Shown: one piece after another, positions 8,772 to 17,755 of the stretch
Numbering within the stretch: position 1 is the stretch's first letter
Layout: every line of letters begins with the position of its first letter
Assembly: GCF_014641695.1 (NCBI RefSeq)
Contig: NZ_BMIF01000005.1
Location: forward strand, 62,001 to 126,000
Length of the DNA stretch: 64,000 bases
DNA from: Nitratireductor aestuarii
GTDB lineage: Bacteria > Pseudomonadota > Alphaproteobacteria > Rhizobiales > Rhizobiaceae
Reading direction: 5' to 3'
Translations under genes and position numbers: made by a program
Notes under the pieces: generated by a model
What the model was told of the DNA's origin: nothing
Databases searched by the model: none
Seen by the model: the letters and a program-made list of their open reading frames with translations, nothing else

Positions 8772-9784
8772 TGCTTTGCGAGGAGGGCGTTTGCCTTCTC
8801 CAGCAGGTCCGTGCGGTAGACGGTGTCGATGTCGATCGGTCCTTCGTATTCGAGCGATCCCTGCGCGCGGAAGAACTCTTCCTGCTCACGCACGGAGTCG
8901 AGATCGATGGAGCCGTCCTCGGAGCGGATGGTGTAGGAGATTCCCTTCAGCGTGTCCTTCGGCGTGCCGGTGTACTGGGCAACGATGTCGAGGATCTTCT
9001 CGTCGTTCCAGCCGCCGTTGTCGAGCAGGCGTGCACCCTTCAGGAAGGCCGCGATGAAACGAACGACAACGTCTTCATTCTCCTGAGCGAACTCGTTGTT
9101 GAAGGCGAGGAAGCCGAGTTCGGTGCCAAAGGTATGGTCTTCAACCAGACGGCGTCCAAGACCTTCCTTCTCGAGCTGCAGCGCAAAGGGTTCGATGCTC
9201 CAGCCAGCTTCAAGACCGCCATTGGCGAAGGCGGCGGCGGTTGCTGGCGGCGGCAGGTAGATCGCCTCGACGTCATCGAGCGTCAGGCCGCCCTTTTCCA
9301 GCGCCTTGGCAACGGAGTAGAGGCCGAACCCGCCCGGTCCGGGGATGCCGACGCGCTTGCCCTTGAGGTCTTCAACCTTGCGGATGCCATCCTGCCAGGC
9401 CTTCTCGGAGACCATGAAAGGCGACGGCGACGGAACGGTGTCGGGCATGCGCGCGAGTGTGGCGACGATCGTCACGGTTGCGCCCTGATGAATGGAGTTG
9501 AACAGGCCCGCGCCCCAGGTTGCGGCTCCGGCAAGCGAATTGCCGGAAGCGAGCATCTGGATCGTCTCGGCCGTACCGCTCTTCGGCGCCAGCGAAACAT
9601 CAAGGCCGAACTCGTCGAAATAGCCGAGGTCCTTTGCGATGAAGAACGGCGCGTAATCGGCGAACGGCGAATAGAGGAACTCGATCTGCGGCTTGTCCTC
9701 AGCCTGAACCGGTCCGCTCAACGTGAAGGCCGCAGCAGCAGCGGCCGCGGAAGCAAGAAAAACTCGACGAGTTAGAGAAAGCAT
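8768..9784 (-). CDS. ABC transporter substrate-binding protein (NMT1/SsuA-like)
   Basis: Exported solute-binding protein of 338 aa. The N-terminus MLSLTRRVFLASAAAAAAAF ends in a QAE cleavage-like site near residue 28 and contains TRRVFLA, compatible with Tat or Sec export. The mature part (FLYSPFADYAPFFIAKDLGYFDEFGLDV) is typical of the NMT1/SsuA/TauA periplasmic family. It is the first gene of the seven-gene operon running to 3312, so its promoter lies in 9785-10162 together with the tandem palindromes. The ligand cannot be named; the operon's hydrolase, Ldh-fold protein and DUF1684 protein are the only clues. Confidence 0.88.
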   Translation of the reverse strand: MLSLTRRVFLASAAAAAAAFTLSGPVQAEDKPQIEFLYSPFADYAPFFIAKDLGYFDEFGLDVSLAPKSGTAETIQMLASGNSLAGAATWGAGLFNSIHQGATVTIVATLARMPDTVPSPSPFMVSEKAWQDGIRKVEDLKGKRVGIPGPGGFGLYSVAKALEKGGLTLDDVEAIYLPPPATAAAFANGGLEAGWSIEPFALQLEKEGLGRRLVEDHTFGTELGFLAFNNEFAQENEDVVVRFIAAFLKGARLLDNGGWNDEKILDIVAQYTGTPKDTLKGISYTIRSEDGSIDLDSVREQEEFFRAQGSLEYEGPIDIDTVYRTDLLEKANALLAKQ

Positions 9785-9958
9785 GAACGCAACTCCTGCG
9801 GACAGCCGGGCGGAACGACCGCTGTCAAACTGATGGCCAGATCATTCTCAGCCGTTGGACAACCGGAATGATCTAAGTTCTTTTTTCTCGCTGTTCTGGC
9901 TCACGGAAAAGAGGCCCGCACAGCTCGAAACATCACCTTCGTGACAGAAGCAAACTAG

Positions 9959-9992
9959 AACTGATGCATCAGTTGCGCAATCTGATGCATCA
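9959..9992. promoter_or_regulatory. Tandem TGATGCATCA palindromes, probable GntR operators
   Basis: TGATGCATCA occurs at 9962-9971 and again at 9983-9992, exactly 21 bp apart, i.e. two helical turns on the same DNA face. The first copy is embedded in a perfect 16-bp palindrome (AACTGATGCATCAGTT, 9959-9974). They lie in the 378-base region between the importer operon (start 9784) and vapC. FCD-type GntR proteins bind short palindromes as dimers, so the operon's own GntR regulator is the obvious candidate. The rest of this region is AT-rich without other evident features. Confidence 0.65.
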
Positions 9993-10162
9993 AAATAGCA
10001 ATGCCATTTCACCGTCCGAGAGCAGAACGATAGGGCTGTTTTCCGAGAGGACGCTACTGCAGCATGGAGTTCTATCAGTTACCATCTAAGCGCAATTTTT
10101 TATCACGAACACCCGCGAATAAACCTCGCATATAGAAAGGTTTTCCACATGATCCATTTACG

Positions 10163-10576
10163 CTAGAAGTCCCATGGGGAAATGAGTTGAAGTCCTGCAG
10201 TGCTGAAATCACTCAGGTTACGCGTCGCCAAGCGCGCTCGATTGACCCTCGCTATTGCTGCAATCATCCCGTCCGGAGCGGACATGGGATGGCCGGAGCG
10301 GGATGCGTTGCCCATGATGTCGCCATAGGCAATAGCAGCCTCCTCCGTGAACCCGAAAATTCGTCCAGCAAAGCGACGTCGCCATTCTCCCAAGCTATGA
10401 GAGAACCTTTCCGCCCGTGGATCGGGCCCCAGCTTCCCGATACCATAAGCAATCTCAGCGATAGTTATCGTCGGAAGCGCAAGTTCAGCATCATACCTGG
10501 CAAGCCAGGCCATCACCGCTTTATCTGGTATTTTCCTGAACGTCTCCGAAACGACGTTGGTATCGAGCAATATCAA
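10163..10576 (-). CDS. vapC: Type II toxin VapC/FitB-like PIN-domain ribonuclease
   Basis: Protein of 137 aa forming a single PIN domain. The acidic active-site residues are all present: Asp5 in MILLDTNVVSE, Glu41 in TIAEIAYG, Asp102 in SAPDGMIAAIA and Asp123 in RNLSDF. The sequence is closest in style to FitB/VapC toxins, which cleave RNA using magnesium and are held inactive by their antitoxin. The gene starts inside the antitoxin stop (four-base overlap), giving coupled translation. The locus is isolated between two catabolic operons. The RNA target is unknown. Confidence 0.9.
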   Translation of the reverse strand: MILLDTNVVSETFRKIPDKAVMAWLARYDAELALPTITIAEIAYGIGKLGPDPRAERFSHSLGEWRRRFAGRIFGFTEEAAIAYGDIMGNASRSGHPMSAPDGMIAAIARVNRARLATRNLSDFSTAGLQLISPWDF

Positions 10577-10821
10577 AGCTCGATGCCCTTATGCTTGCGT
10601 CGATCTTCACGGATGACCGCCTCGAGGTCGAGGTCGCTGCCGTACTCGGCAACGATGCGACGGTAGAATGCGGCGGCGGGCTCTCGGCCCGCTTCTTTGG
10701 TCTCGTAAGCTTCCAGCGCGCGCTCCACAATGTCGGCGACAGTTCGATTTTCGCGGCGGGCAAGCCGGTGGGCAATGTCTCTTGCCTTCGCACTGCGTAC
10801 AGAAAGTTGTGGTTCAGCCAT
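10573..10821 (-). CDS. vapB: Type II antitoxin VapB/FitA-like
   Basis: Small DNA-binding antitoxin of 82 aa. The N-terminus (LSVRSAKARDIAHRLARRENRT) resembles the VapB transcription-factor fold, and the acidic C-terminal tail (EAVIREDRRKHKGIEL) should wrap the toxin. I chose the ATG at 10821, preceded by GAGGTG seven bases upstream; a TTG at 10842 would add seven residues. It overlaps vapC by four bases. As in known VapBC pairs it is expected to repress its own promoter through the repeats at 10862-10900. Confidence 0.85.
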   Translation of the reverse strand: MAEPQLSVRSAKARDIAHRLARRENRTVADIVERALEAYETKEAGREPAAAFYRRIVAEYGSDLDLEAVIREDRRKHKGIEL

Positions 10822-10840
10822 CTTAGTCACCTCGCCAGCC

Positions 10841-10900
10841 AATATAGTTCAAAGCTGACATGCCATCAAGATGGCAGCTGATGGCTAGATGGCTGCCATC
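10841..10900 (-). promoter_or_regulatory. vapBC promoter with GATGGC operator array
   Basis: On the minus strand a -35 box TTGATG (10864-10869) and a -10 box TATATT (10841-10846) are separated by exactly 17 bases. The hexamer GATGGC or its complement occurs five times upstream and over the -35 box: 10862-10867, 10870-10875, 10880-10885, 10888-10893 and 10895-10900. The outermost arms form GATGGCAGC/GCTGCCATC (10870-10878, 10892-10900). This is the layout of an autoregulated toxin-antitoxin operator bound cooperatively by antitoxin dimers. Confidence 0.7.
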
Positions 10901-10902
10901 CC

Positions 10903-12045
10903 CTACTGCATCACCGTGACCTTCATCCGCTCGATCAGCTCGAAGTCGATCTGAGCCCCGAGCCCGGGTCCATCGGGCGGGCTGATGTGGCCGTTCTCGT
11001 CCAGCGCCAGTTCGTTGATCACGGCGTATTTCTGCACAATGTCCGGCAGGATCACCTCGAAGTAATCGCAGTTGGCGGTGGCCAAAGCGACATGCGCATT
11101 GGCGATGTTGTTGAGCGAGTTGCCGCCGTGGTGCAGCTCGTATTTCATGTTGAAGGCTTCGGCGAGATGGATCGACTTCACCACGCCGGTGATGCCGCCC
11201 TTGAGCGCTACGTCACCCCGCAGCGCATCGGTCGCCCGCGCTGAAATCCAGGCCGGATAGCCCAGAAACCCGCCCCAGGAATATTCCGTCGTCATAACCA
11301 TGATGTCGAGGTCGGCGCAGAGCTTCGTGTAGTTGTACATGTCGTCGACGGGCATCGGGTCCTCGTACCAGACATAGTTCAGCTCCTCGAGGATCCGGCC
11401 GATCTTGAGCGCATCCGCATAGGAATAGATCGCCGCCGGGTCGTACATGAGCGGGAAGTCGTCGCCTACCGCTTCGCGCACCTGCCGCAGCATCGGGATG
11501 TGGAGCGCGCGATCCTTCGGTGGATGCATCTTGTAGGCGCGATAGCCAGCCGCCTTGCTCTCCAGCGCCTGCTGTACGTAGTCGTCGATGGAATGCAGCG
11601 TGGACGAGCTCGCGTAGGCGGGCAGACTGTTGCGGCGGGTGCCGAGCAGCCGGTGAATCGGCAGGCCCGCGACCTTGCCCGCGATGTCCCAGAGCGCGAT
11701 GTCCATGGCGCCGATCGGCCGGAACATTACGGAGCGGTTCTGCGTCATCAGGAGCTGGTAGAGCCGGTCACGGTCGAGCGGGTTCTCGCCCATGACGAGC
11801 GGCTTCAGGTTGTCGATCAGCCCGCGCGCGTCGATATCGACCGGTCGAAAGGACGAGCCAAGGAACGCGTGGCCATCGATGCCGGCGTCGGTGGATATCG
11901 TCAAAAGGCCCAGATGAACGTCACCGTCATCGGCAGTCGAGTTGCGCGTGTAGGTCACCTTCGGCAGGCCGGTCCAGCGGAAGATGGTGAGCGACACGTC
12001 AGTGATCTTGATGTTTTCGTGCGGGAAAGCGGCTGGCTGTGGCAT
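10903..12045 (-). CDS. Enolase-superfamily protein (mandelate racemase/muconate lactonizing enzyme fold)
   Basis: Protein of 380 aa with the two domains of the enolase superfamily: an N-terminal capping domain (about 1-135) and a TIM barrel with metal ligands in MYDPAA (Asp), VWYEDP (Glu) and MTTEYSWGG (Glu), and a candidate base in ELHHGGNS. The lysine strand reads YRAYKMHPP, so the second Lys of a classical KxK pair is replaced. Such enzymes dehydrate or epimerise sugar acids or racemise carboxylates. It is the last gene after the peptide-type ABC importer, 12 bases from the ATPase, so it probably acts on the imported compound. The exact reaction cannot be assigned. Confidence 0.82.
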   Translation of the reverse strand: MPQPAAFPHENIKITDVSLTIFRWTGLPKVTYTRNSTADDGDVHLGLLTISTDAGIDGHAFLGSSFRPVDIDARGLIDNLKPLVMGENPLDRDRLYQLLMTQNRSVMFRPIGAMDIALWDIAGKVAGLPIHRLLGTRRNSLPAYASSSTLHSIDDYVQQALESKAAGYRAYKMHPPKDRALHIPMLRQVREAVGDDFPLMYDPAAIYSYADALKIGRILEELNYVWYEDPMPVDDMYNYTKLCADLDIMVMTTEYSWGGFLGYPAWISARATDALRGDVALKGGITGVVKSIHLAEAFNMKYELHHGGNSLNNIANAHVALATANCDYFEVILPDIVQKYAVINELALDENGHISPPDGPGLGAQIDFELIERMKVTVMQ

Positions 12046-12057
12046 CGGGAAAACTTC

Positions 12058-13095
12058 TCAGGTTGATTGAAGGTGATGCGGGATCTCCGCGTCCGGAGCG
12101 TCCATGGGAAAATGACAGGCGGCGAGCCGATTGCTGCCGGGAGGCCTCGGCTCAAGCTGCGGCACCTGCTCAGCGCAGACGGCCTGCGCTTTCCAGCAGC
12201 GGGTGCGGAAGCGACAGCCGGACGGCGGATTGGCGGGGCTCGGGATTTCTCCCTTCAGCGGAATGCGCTCCCGACCAATCTCGTCGGGCTTCAGCGTCGG
12301 CTCTGCAGAAAGCAGCGCGGCGCTATAGGGATGCGCTGGCTCGTTGAAGACTTCGCTCGCGGGACCGATCTCGGCCATCCGCCCGAGATACATGACGGCC
12401 ACGCGGTTCGAGATGTGGCGCACGACGGAGAGATCGTGGGCGATGAAGAGATAAGCGATGTTGGTTTCCGCCTGAATTTCTTCCAGCAGATTGATGACCT
12501 GCGCCTGCACCGAGAGGTCGAGCGCTGAAACAGGCTCGTCGCAGATCAGCACTTCCGGCGAGAGTGCGAGAGCCCGCGCAATGCCGATGCGCTGCAGCTG
12601 CCCGCCGGAAAACTGGTGTGGATAGCGTTCGGCATGTTCCGGACGCAGACCCACCTGCACCAGAAGTTCGCGGACACGGTCTGCCCATTGCTCTCGGGGC
12701 AGCACATCGGGATGGATCACCCAGGGCTCGGACAGGATATCCTCGACACTCATGCGCGGATTAAGGGCGGCATAGGGGTTCTGGAACACTACCTGAACGT
12801 TGCGCCGGAGCGTCTTCAGCTCCGTGCGGTTCATGGAAAAAATGTCCTGCCCGCGATAGAGCACCTCGCCCGCGGTCGGCTCTTCGAGACGAAGGATCGT
12901 CCGCGCCACGGTCGACTTGCCGCAGCCCGATTCACCAACCAATCCAAGCGTCTCACCGGGATAGAGGTCGAAATCCACGCCATCCACGGCCTTGATGACG
13001 GACTTGCCGCCACTGAAGCTGAAGCCTGACTGAGGCAGATAGTGCTTGGTGAGATTGCGGACCTGCAGGATCGGCATTTCAGGCTGCAACAACAT
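12058..13095 (-). CDS. Oligopeptide/dipeptide-type ABC transporter ATP-binding protein (DppF-like)
   Basis: Cytoplasmic ATPase of 345 aa. Walker [10 protein letters not shown] is at about 54-62, followed by the signature FSGGQLQR and Walker B VLICDE; the C-terminal oligo/dipeptide extension with [18 protein letters not shown] and its cysteines ([14 protein letters not shown]) is present, typical of OppF/DppF. I chose the ATG at 13095 because GGAGGT lies a few bases upstream; it overlaps the preceding ATPase gene by 17 bases. It pairs with the DppD-like ATPase. Importers of this family take up peptides but also sugars, oligosaccharides and opines. Confidence 0.88.
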   Translation of the reverse strand: MLLQPEMPILQVRNLTKHYLPQSGFSFSGGKSVIKAVDGVDFDLYPGETLGLVGESGCGKSTVARTILRLEEPTAGEVLYRGQDIFSMNRTELKTLRRNVQVVFQNPYAALNPRMSVEDILSEPWVIHPDVLPREQWADRVRELLVQVGLRPEHAERYPHQFSGGQLQRIGIARALALSPEVLICDEPVSALDLSVQAQVINLLEEIQAETNIAYLFIAHDLSVVRHISNRVAVMYLGRMAEIGPASEVFNEPAHPYSAALLSAEPTLKPDEIGRERIPLKGEIPSPANPPSGCRFRTRCWKAQAVCAEQVPQLEPRPPGSNRLAACHFPMDAPDAEIPHHLQST

Positions 13096-14071
13096 CGAGC
13101 ACCTCCATCGCCCGATGGCACTCGACGCGCCGACCCGGCAGGATATTTGTCTCGGCAGGACGCGATGCACGGCAGACGTCGGCGGCATAACGGCAGCGCG
13201 GATGGAACGGGCAGCCGGGCGGCAGATGCGCCAGGTCGGGCGGCGAACCGCTGATCGGGTTCAGCCTTTCGCCCTCGGCTCGCGCCTGCGGAGCGGATTG
13301 CAGAAGCGCCAGCGTATAGGGATGGGCGGGACGGCTGAGCACCTCGCGCACCGGCCCCGCTTCCACCACGCGGCCCGCATACATCACGCAGACGCGCTGC
13401 GCATAGCGGAGCGCCACGCCCAGATCATGGGTCACGAGGAGCACGGACATACCCTCCTCCCAGCTGATCTGCGTGATCATGTCCATGATGTCCGCCTGCA
13501 CCGTTACGTCGAGCGCCGTGGTTGGCTCGTCCGCAATCAGCAGGCGCGGACGAAGCGCCACCGCCATGGCGATCATGACGCGCTGGCGCATGCCGCCGGA
13601 AAACTGGTGCGGATATTCCTTGGCTCTCCGCTCGGGATCAGGGATGCCGACGCGCTTCAGAAGCTCGACCGCCTTGGCATTCGCCACCTTTCGCGATCTC
13701 TCGCCATGGACGCGAAAGACTTCCGCGATCTGCCACCCCACGGGATAGACCGGGTTCAGGGCTGAAAGCGCATCCTGCAATACAAGCGCCACGTCACGCG
13801 CGAGCATCTGCTTCCACTCAGAAGGCGAAAGGGTGAGGATGTTGCGTCCCTGGAAGATGATCTCGCCACCAGCAATGCGCGCAGGCGGTATCGGCAGGAT
13901 GCGCATGATGGCCGCCGCCGTCACGCTCTTGCCCGAGCCGCTTTCGCCCAGCACGGCGACGATCTCGCCCGCCTCGACGGTGAGGCTCGCACCGTTCACC
14001 GCGTGGACAGTTTCAAGTCCGGTCTGAAACTCGACTTTCAAGTCGCGGACAGTCAGCAGCGGCTCAGTCAT
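13079..14071 (-). CDS. Oligopeptide/dipeptide-type ABC transporter ATP-binding protein (DppD-like)
   Basis: Cytoplasmic ATPase of 330 aa. Walker A GESGSGKSV is at about 42-50, signature FSGGMRQR and Walker B LLIADEPTTALD follow, and the C-terminus carries the dipeptide-type cysteine cluster (CPFHPRCRYAADVC). The start at 14071 overlaps the permease stop by four bases. Together with the DppF-like subunit it forms the heterodimeric motor of the importer encoded from 17497 to 12058. Confidence 0.88.
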   Translation of the reverse strand: MTEPLLTVRDLKVEFQTGLETVHAVNGASLTVEAGEIVAVLGESGSGKSVTAAAIMRILPIPPARIAGGEIIFQGRNILTLSPSEWKQMLARDVALVLQDALSALNPVYPVGWQIAEVFRVHGERSRKVANAKAVELLKRVGIPDPERRAKEYPHQFSGGMRQRVMIAMAVALRPRLLIADEPTTALDVTVQADIMDMITQISWEEGMSVLLVTHDLGVALRYAQRVCVMYAGRVVEAGPVREVLSRPAHPYTLALLQSAPQARAEGERLNPISGSPPDLAHLPPGCPFHPRCRYAADVCRASRPAETNILPGRRVECHRAMEVLDVVAA

Positions 14072-15039
14072 GGCTTCGCCTCCTTGCGCGAGATCTCCAG
14101 CCGCCAGCGCTGGGCGGGATCGTTGATGATGCGCAGCCAGCTCGAAATGAGGTTTGCCGAAAGCGTCGTCAGCATGATCGCAGCCCCGGGAACAAAAGCC
14201 AGCCACCACGCCTGCGTGAGGTAGTTGCGGCCCTGCGCCACCATCAGTCCCCAGGTGATCTCCGGCGGCTGGATGCCGATGCCGAGGAAGCTCAGCGCCG
14301 ACTCCGCCAGCATGACGGCGGCAAAATCGACGGTGACGATGGTGCCGAGCGTCGGCGCCACCAGCGGCGCGATATGGCGGCGCAGGATGTGCGGCGCACC
14401 GCCGCCAAGCGCTCGCGAGGCATCCACGAAGGCCCGTTCGCGGATCTCTAGCACTTCAGCCCTCGTCACGCGCAGGTAGATCGAGGTGCGCGTGATGGCG
14501 AGCACCAGCACGAGGTTCATCACGTGCGGCTCGAGGATGTAGAGCACGATCAGCGCAAGCAGCAGCGAAGGGAAACTCGAAATCACGTCGGCCAGCCGCA
14601 TGATGAGGTTGCCGATGATCCCGCCCACGTAGCCGGCGATCATTCCAAGAAACGAGCCGAGCACGAGCGCGCAGATCACCGACGAGAAGGCGATCGCCAG
14701 CGTGTTGCGCGCGCCCACCATGAGGCGCGGCAGCAGCGGCCGTCCGAGCGGATCAGCGCCCAGGATGTTGAGGAAGCCATGCGAGAAGCCCGGCGGCGCG
14801 TTGCGCGCTGCAAGATTCACCGCTGTCGCCTTGTCGCTCAGGAAAAGCGGCCCGAGGAACACGAAGGCAAGCAGGATGACGAACCAGACCACGGAAGCCG
14901 TCGCGAACTTGTCGCGCAGCAGGAGCCGCCACCAGGGCAAGTGCCGGCGTACGCGGACGCTCTCCTGCAGCTCCGCCGCAGCCACGGCCCCTGCGGGCTG
15001 GACCTCAGCGGTGTCTGATACGGGGATCAAGTGCGACAT
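14068..15039 (-). CDS. Peptide-type ABC transporter permease (DppC-like)
   Basis: Inner-membrane permease of 323 aa with a long cytosolic N-terminus and the DppC signature GADPLGRPLLPRLMVGARNTL, six hydrophobic segments, and the EAA loop around DASRALGGGAPHILRRHIAP. The ATG at 15039 is the first convincing start and overlaps the DppB-like gene by 35 bases; no good Shine-Dalgarno is visible, so translation is probably coupled. It is the fourth component of the importer. Confidence 0.85.
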   Translation of the reverse strand: MSHLIPVSDTAEVQPAGAVAAAELQESVRVRRHLPWWRLLLRDKFATASVVWFVILLAFVFLGPLFLSDKATAVNLAARNAPPGFSHGFLNILGADPLGRPLLPRLMVGARNTLAIAFSSVICALVLGSFLGMIAGYVGGIIGNLIMRLADVISSFPSLLLALIVLYILEPHVMNLVLVLAITRTSIYLRVTRAEVLEIRERAFVDASRALGGGAPHILRRHIAPLVAPTLGTIVTVDFAAVMLAESALSFLGIGIQPPEITWGLMVAQGRNYLTQAWWLAFVPGAAIMLTTLSANLISSWLRIINDPAQRWRLEISRKEAKP

Positions 15040-15925
15040 AGGCCAGATCAACCAGAATGAAGAGAGTGAAGATTGCGATCGCAGTCACCAGAATGGAGGC
15101 CTGCACGACGGGGAAGTCGCGCGCCATCACCGCGTCGATCATCAGCTTGCCGATGCCCGGAAAACCGAAGATCGTCTCGATGATCACCAGGCCGTTGATC
15201 ATGCCGACGGTCTGATCAGCGGCGACGGTGATGATCGGCAGGAGTGCGTTCCTGAGCGCATGGACGTAGATGATACGGCCTTCCGACATGCCCTTGATGC
15301 GGGCGGTGCGCACGAAGGCTGAGGAAAGCGTGGCGATCATCGAGGCCCGCACCACCTGCACCAGCATCCCGAAGGGTCTGAGCACCAATACCCCAAGCGG
15401 CAAGAGCCAGAAGCGGATATCCGAACCGTAGCCTGAGGTCGGCAACCATTGCAGCGTCACTGCGAAAAGCAGGATGGCGCTGATCGCCACCCAGAAGTCC
15501 GGCACGCTGGCGCTGATCAGCGAACTGACCGTCACCGTCCGGTCCACCGCACTTCCCGGTCGGTAGGCGGCAACGGAGCCCACAAGCGAGGCGCTGACCA
15601 GAACCAGCGCCATCGCCGTGAAGGCAAGCTGCAGCGTGACGGGGTAAGCCTCCAGCACCATGTCCAGCGCGGGCCGGTGGCGACGCAGCGAGGTGCCGAA
15701 ATCGCCATGCATCACGTTCCAGACATAAACGCCGAACTGCTCGATCACCGGGCGGTCGAGCCCTTCGCGGGCGCGGAACTCGTCGATCAATGCCTGGTCG
15801 GCATTGATCGGCAGCAGGAGCTTGGCGGGGTCGCCCGTCAGCCGTGCCAGGAAGAACACGGCAATGATGAGGACGGACAACCCGACCGCGCTTTGCAGAG
15901 CGCGCTTGCCGATATATCGCAGCAT
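15005..15925 (-). CDS. Peptide-type ABC transporter permease (DppB-like)
   Basis: Inner-membrane permease of 306 aa starting MLRYIGKRALQSAVGLSVL, the usual DppB/OppB opening, with six hydrophobic segments and the EAA loop near TARIKGMSEGRIIYVHALRNALLP. AAGGA lies eight bases before the ATG at 15925. It follows the solute-binding protein gene by about 50 bases and heads the permease-ATPase string of the importer. Confidence 0.88.
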   Translation of the reverse strand: MLRYIGKRALQSAVGLSVLIIAVFFLARLTGDPAKLLLPINADQALIDEFRAREGLDRPVIEQFGVYVWNVMHGDFGTSLRRHRPALDMVLEAYPVTLQLAFTAMALVLVSASLVGSVAAYRPGSAVDRTVTVSSLISASVPDFWVAISAILLFAVTLQWLPTSGYGSDIRFWLLPLGVLVLRPFGMLVQVVRASMIATLSSAFVRTARIKGMSEGRIIYVHALRNALLPIITVAADQTVGMINGLVIIETIFGFPGIGKLMIDAVMARDFPVVQASILVTAIAIFTLFILVDLAYVALDPRIRHR

Positions 15926-15976
15926 CGATCAGTCCTTCGCCCAGGTGAGCTGCCGGGAGAACACTCCCGGCCGTGC

Positions 15977-17497
15977 TTACTTGAAGTTTACGTCTTCGAT
16001 CCTGACCTCGATGCCGGTCAGAAGGTTGGGCACATAGTCGATCCGGTTGCCAACGCGGGCGTAGCTGACCATGTGGAACAGGTGAATGTCCGGCACCCAT
16101 TCGCGGTAGAGCTTGGCGAAGACCTCTTCCATCAGCTTGCCACGGTCCGGACCGCTTTCAGCTGTCGCCTTGGCAATCATGGCATCGATCTCCGGATCGC
16201 ACATGGCGGCGTTCGTGCCGTCGCAGGCGTATTTGGGCTGCAGCGAGAAGGCCGCGTCACCACGGTTGTTGTCGTGCTTGGTCTGCACGATCACCGGCTG
16301 GCGACCCTCGGGATAGGGGCGGTTGTGGTATTCGCGCCATTCTCCGATTTCGGTCATACGCAGCGTGACGTTGAGGCCCACTTCCTGGAACATGGCCATG
16401 ATCGCTTCCATCACCTCTGTCGAATTCGACAGGATATTGGTGCGACCGACAAGCAGGATCGGGGTTTCCACCGGAACACCATCAGCCTTTGCTTCGGCAA
16501 GCAGGCTTTTCGCTTTTTCCGGATCGTAAGGATAAACCTCGTCGTCAATATCCTCGGAGTGTCCGAGAACGCCCTTCACCGTGATCTGCGTGCTGGGCAC
16601 TGCATCCTTCGAGACAAGGGTACCGAGCATCGCCTCGCGGTTGACGGCGTAGTTCAGAGCCTGCCGAACGCGAATATCGTTGAGCGGCGGAACTTCGGTG
16701 TCGATGCGCAGCCACAGCGTTTCGGCATCCACATAGGGCTTGTCCAGTGCCGGGTCGGTCGCGTCCTGAACGGCAAGCTCAGGCGTAAGGTCGGCTTCAC
16801 CAACACTGATCATCGATGCCCGGACAACGGATTCACCGCGCCAGATGTATTTGACCGCGTCGACGTTGGAGTGTTCGCCCCACCAGTCCGGATTCTTGAC
16901 CGTGCGGATTTCCGTGCCGGGATTCTCGCCGTCATACTTGTAGGGTCCGGTTCCGATCGGCTTCAGCGTGAATTCTTCGAGCGGCGAATTGGGCGACGAG
17001 ATCAACAGCGTGCTGAGAAACGTGGGCAGGATCGGCACCGGCACATCGGTCTTGATGTCCAGCGTCAGGTCATCCACCACTGTGGGCGTCATGTTGAAGC
17101 CGCGGAAATATTGCTGCTCGGTATGGCAGTTGCGATCGCGGTTCAACGTGCGCTTCATCTCCGTGACGACAGCCTCCGCGTTGAACGGGGCGTCATCGTG
17201 GAACTTCACGCCTTCGCGCAGGTGGAAGCGCCAGGTGAGATCGTCCAGCCGCTCCCATGAGGTAGCAAGCCGCGGCTCGACCTGGCCCGTCGTATCGCTG
17301 ACCACCGTCAGCGGCTCATAGATATTGATGCGAATGACGCGCCCGTTGACCGTGTTGTTGCCCATGCAGGCTTCCATGGTAACGGGCGCTTCCGGCAGCA
17401 CCACCACCAGCGTCTTGTCCTGTGCGAAGCCGTGCCCTGCGAACAGGCCGGCAGCAGTGGCAATATTCAGGAAAGCAAGTCTCTTCAGATTGAGCAT
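15977..17497 (-). CDS. ABC transporter substrate-binding protein, family 5 (DppA/OppA-like)
   Basis: Periplasmic binding protein of 506 aa with a signal peptide (MLNLKRLAFLNIATAAGLFA...GFAQ, cleavage near residue 27). The mature part has family 5 hallmarks: LATSWERLDDLTWRFHLREGVKFHD near residue 80 and VRQALNYAVNREAM near 290. The ATG at 17497 is preceded by GGGAGGAGG; an upstream in-frame start would give a non-signal-like extension. It is the first gene of the six-gene minus operon ending at 10903 and is transcribed divergently from tctC, sharing the region with two TTTC-N7-GAAA dyads. Confidence 0.9.
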   Translation of the reverse strand: MLNLKRLAFLNIATAAGLFAGHGFAQDKTLVVVLPEAPVTMEACMGNNTVNGRVIRINIYEPLTVVSDTTGQVEPRLATSWERLDDLTWRFHLREGVKFHDDAPFNAEAVVTEMKRTLNRDRNCHTEQQYFRGFNMTPTVVDDLTLDIKTDVPVPILPTFLSTLLISSPNSPLEEFTLKPIGTGPYKYDGENPGTEIRTVKNPDWWGEHSNVDAVKYIWRGESVVRASMISVGEADLTPELAVQDATDPALDKPYVDAETLWLRIDTEVPPLNDIRVRQALNYAVNREAMLGTLVSKDAVPSTQITVKGVLGHSEDIDDEVYPYDPEKAKSLLAEAKADGVPVETPILLVGRTNILSNSTEVMEAIMAMFQEVGLNVTLRMTEIGEWREYHNRPYPEGRQPVIVQTKHDNNRGDAAFSLQPKYACDGTNAAMCDPEIDAMIAKATAESGPDRGKLMEEVFAKLYREWVPDIHLFHMVSYARVGNRIDYVPNLLTGIEVRIEDVNFK

Positions 17498-17598
17498 CGG
17501 TGCCTCCTCCCAAAGGCGCTTTGCCGAGTGCGGGTGAATTGCAAAGCTTCGCAAATATTAGCCGCCCTCTGCACGGCACAGGCGTTTTCCTTGGCCGA

Positions 17599-17681
17599 TT
17601 TCACGGGCCGAAACGCCCCTTTTTCGTCGCTTGCCAAAGGACGTTGGAGAGCTGGTCTGGCGACAATTTCGATCAGTGAAA
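17599..17681. promoter_or_regulatory. Two TTTC-N7-GAAA dyads between importer operons
   Basis: Dyads TTTC-ACGGGCC-GAAA (17599-17613) and TTTC-GATCAGT-GAAA (17667-17681) lie in the 258-base divergent promoter region between the DppA-like gene and tctC, 68 bases apart. The second extends to AATTTC...GAAATT. The same dyad is found in three other divergent promoter regions of this block, including the one in front of the IclR gene, so IclR is the likely binder (inference). Confidence 0.7.
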
Positions 17682-17755
17682 TTCACCTACCTCCAGCCTT
17701 TGGGCGGGGCTGAGCGGTATTATCGTTCCGCCATCTGATGGTGGAGGAACACATG

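Noticed and set aside
15449-17260. Plus-strand open frame of 603 codons
   Set aside because: It lies opposite the DppB-like and binding-protein genes and has a shadow-type composition with no domain.
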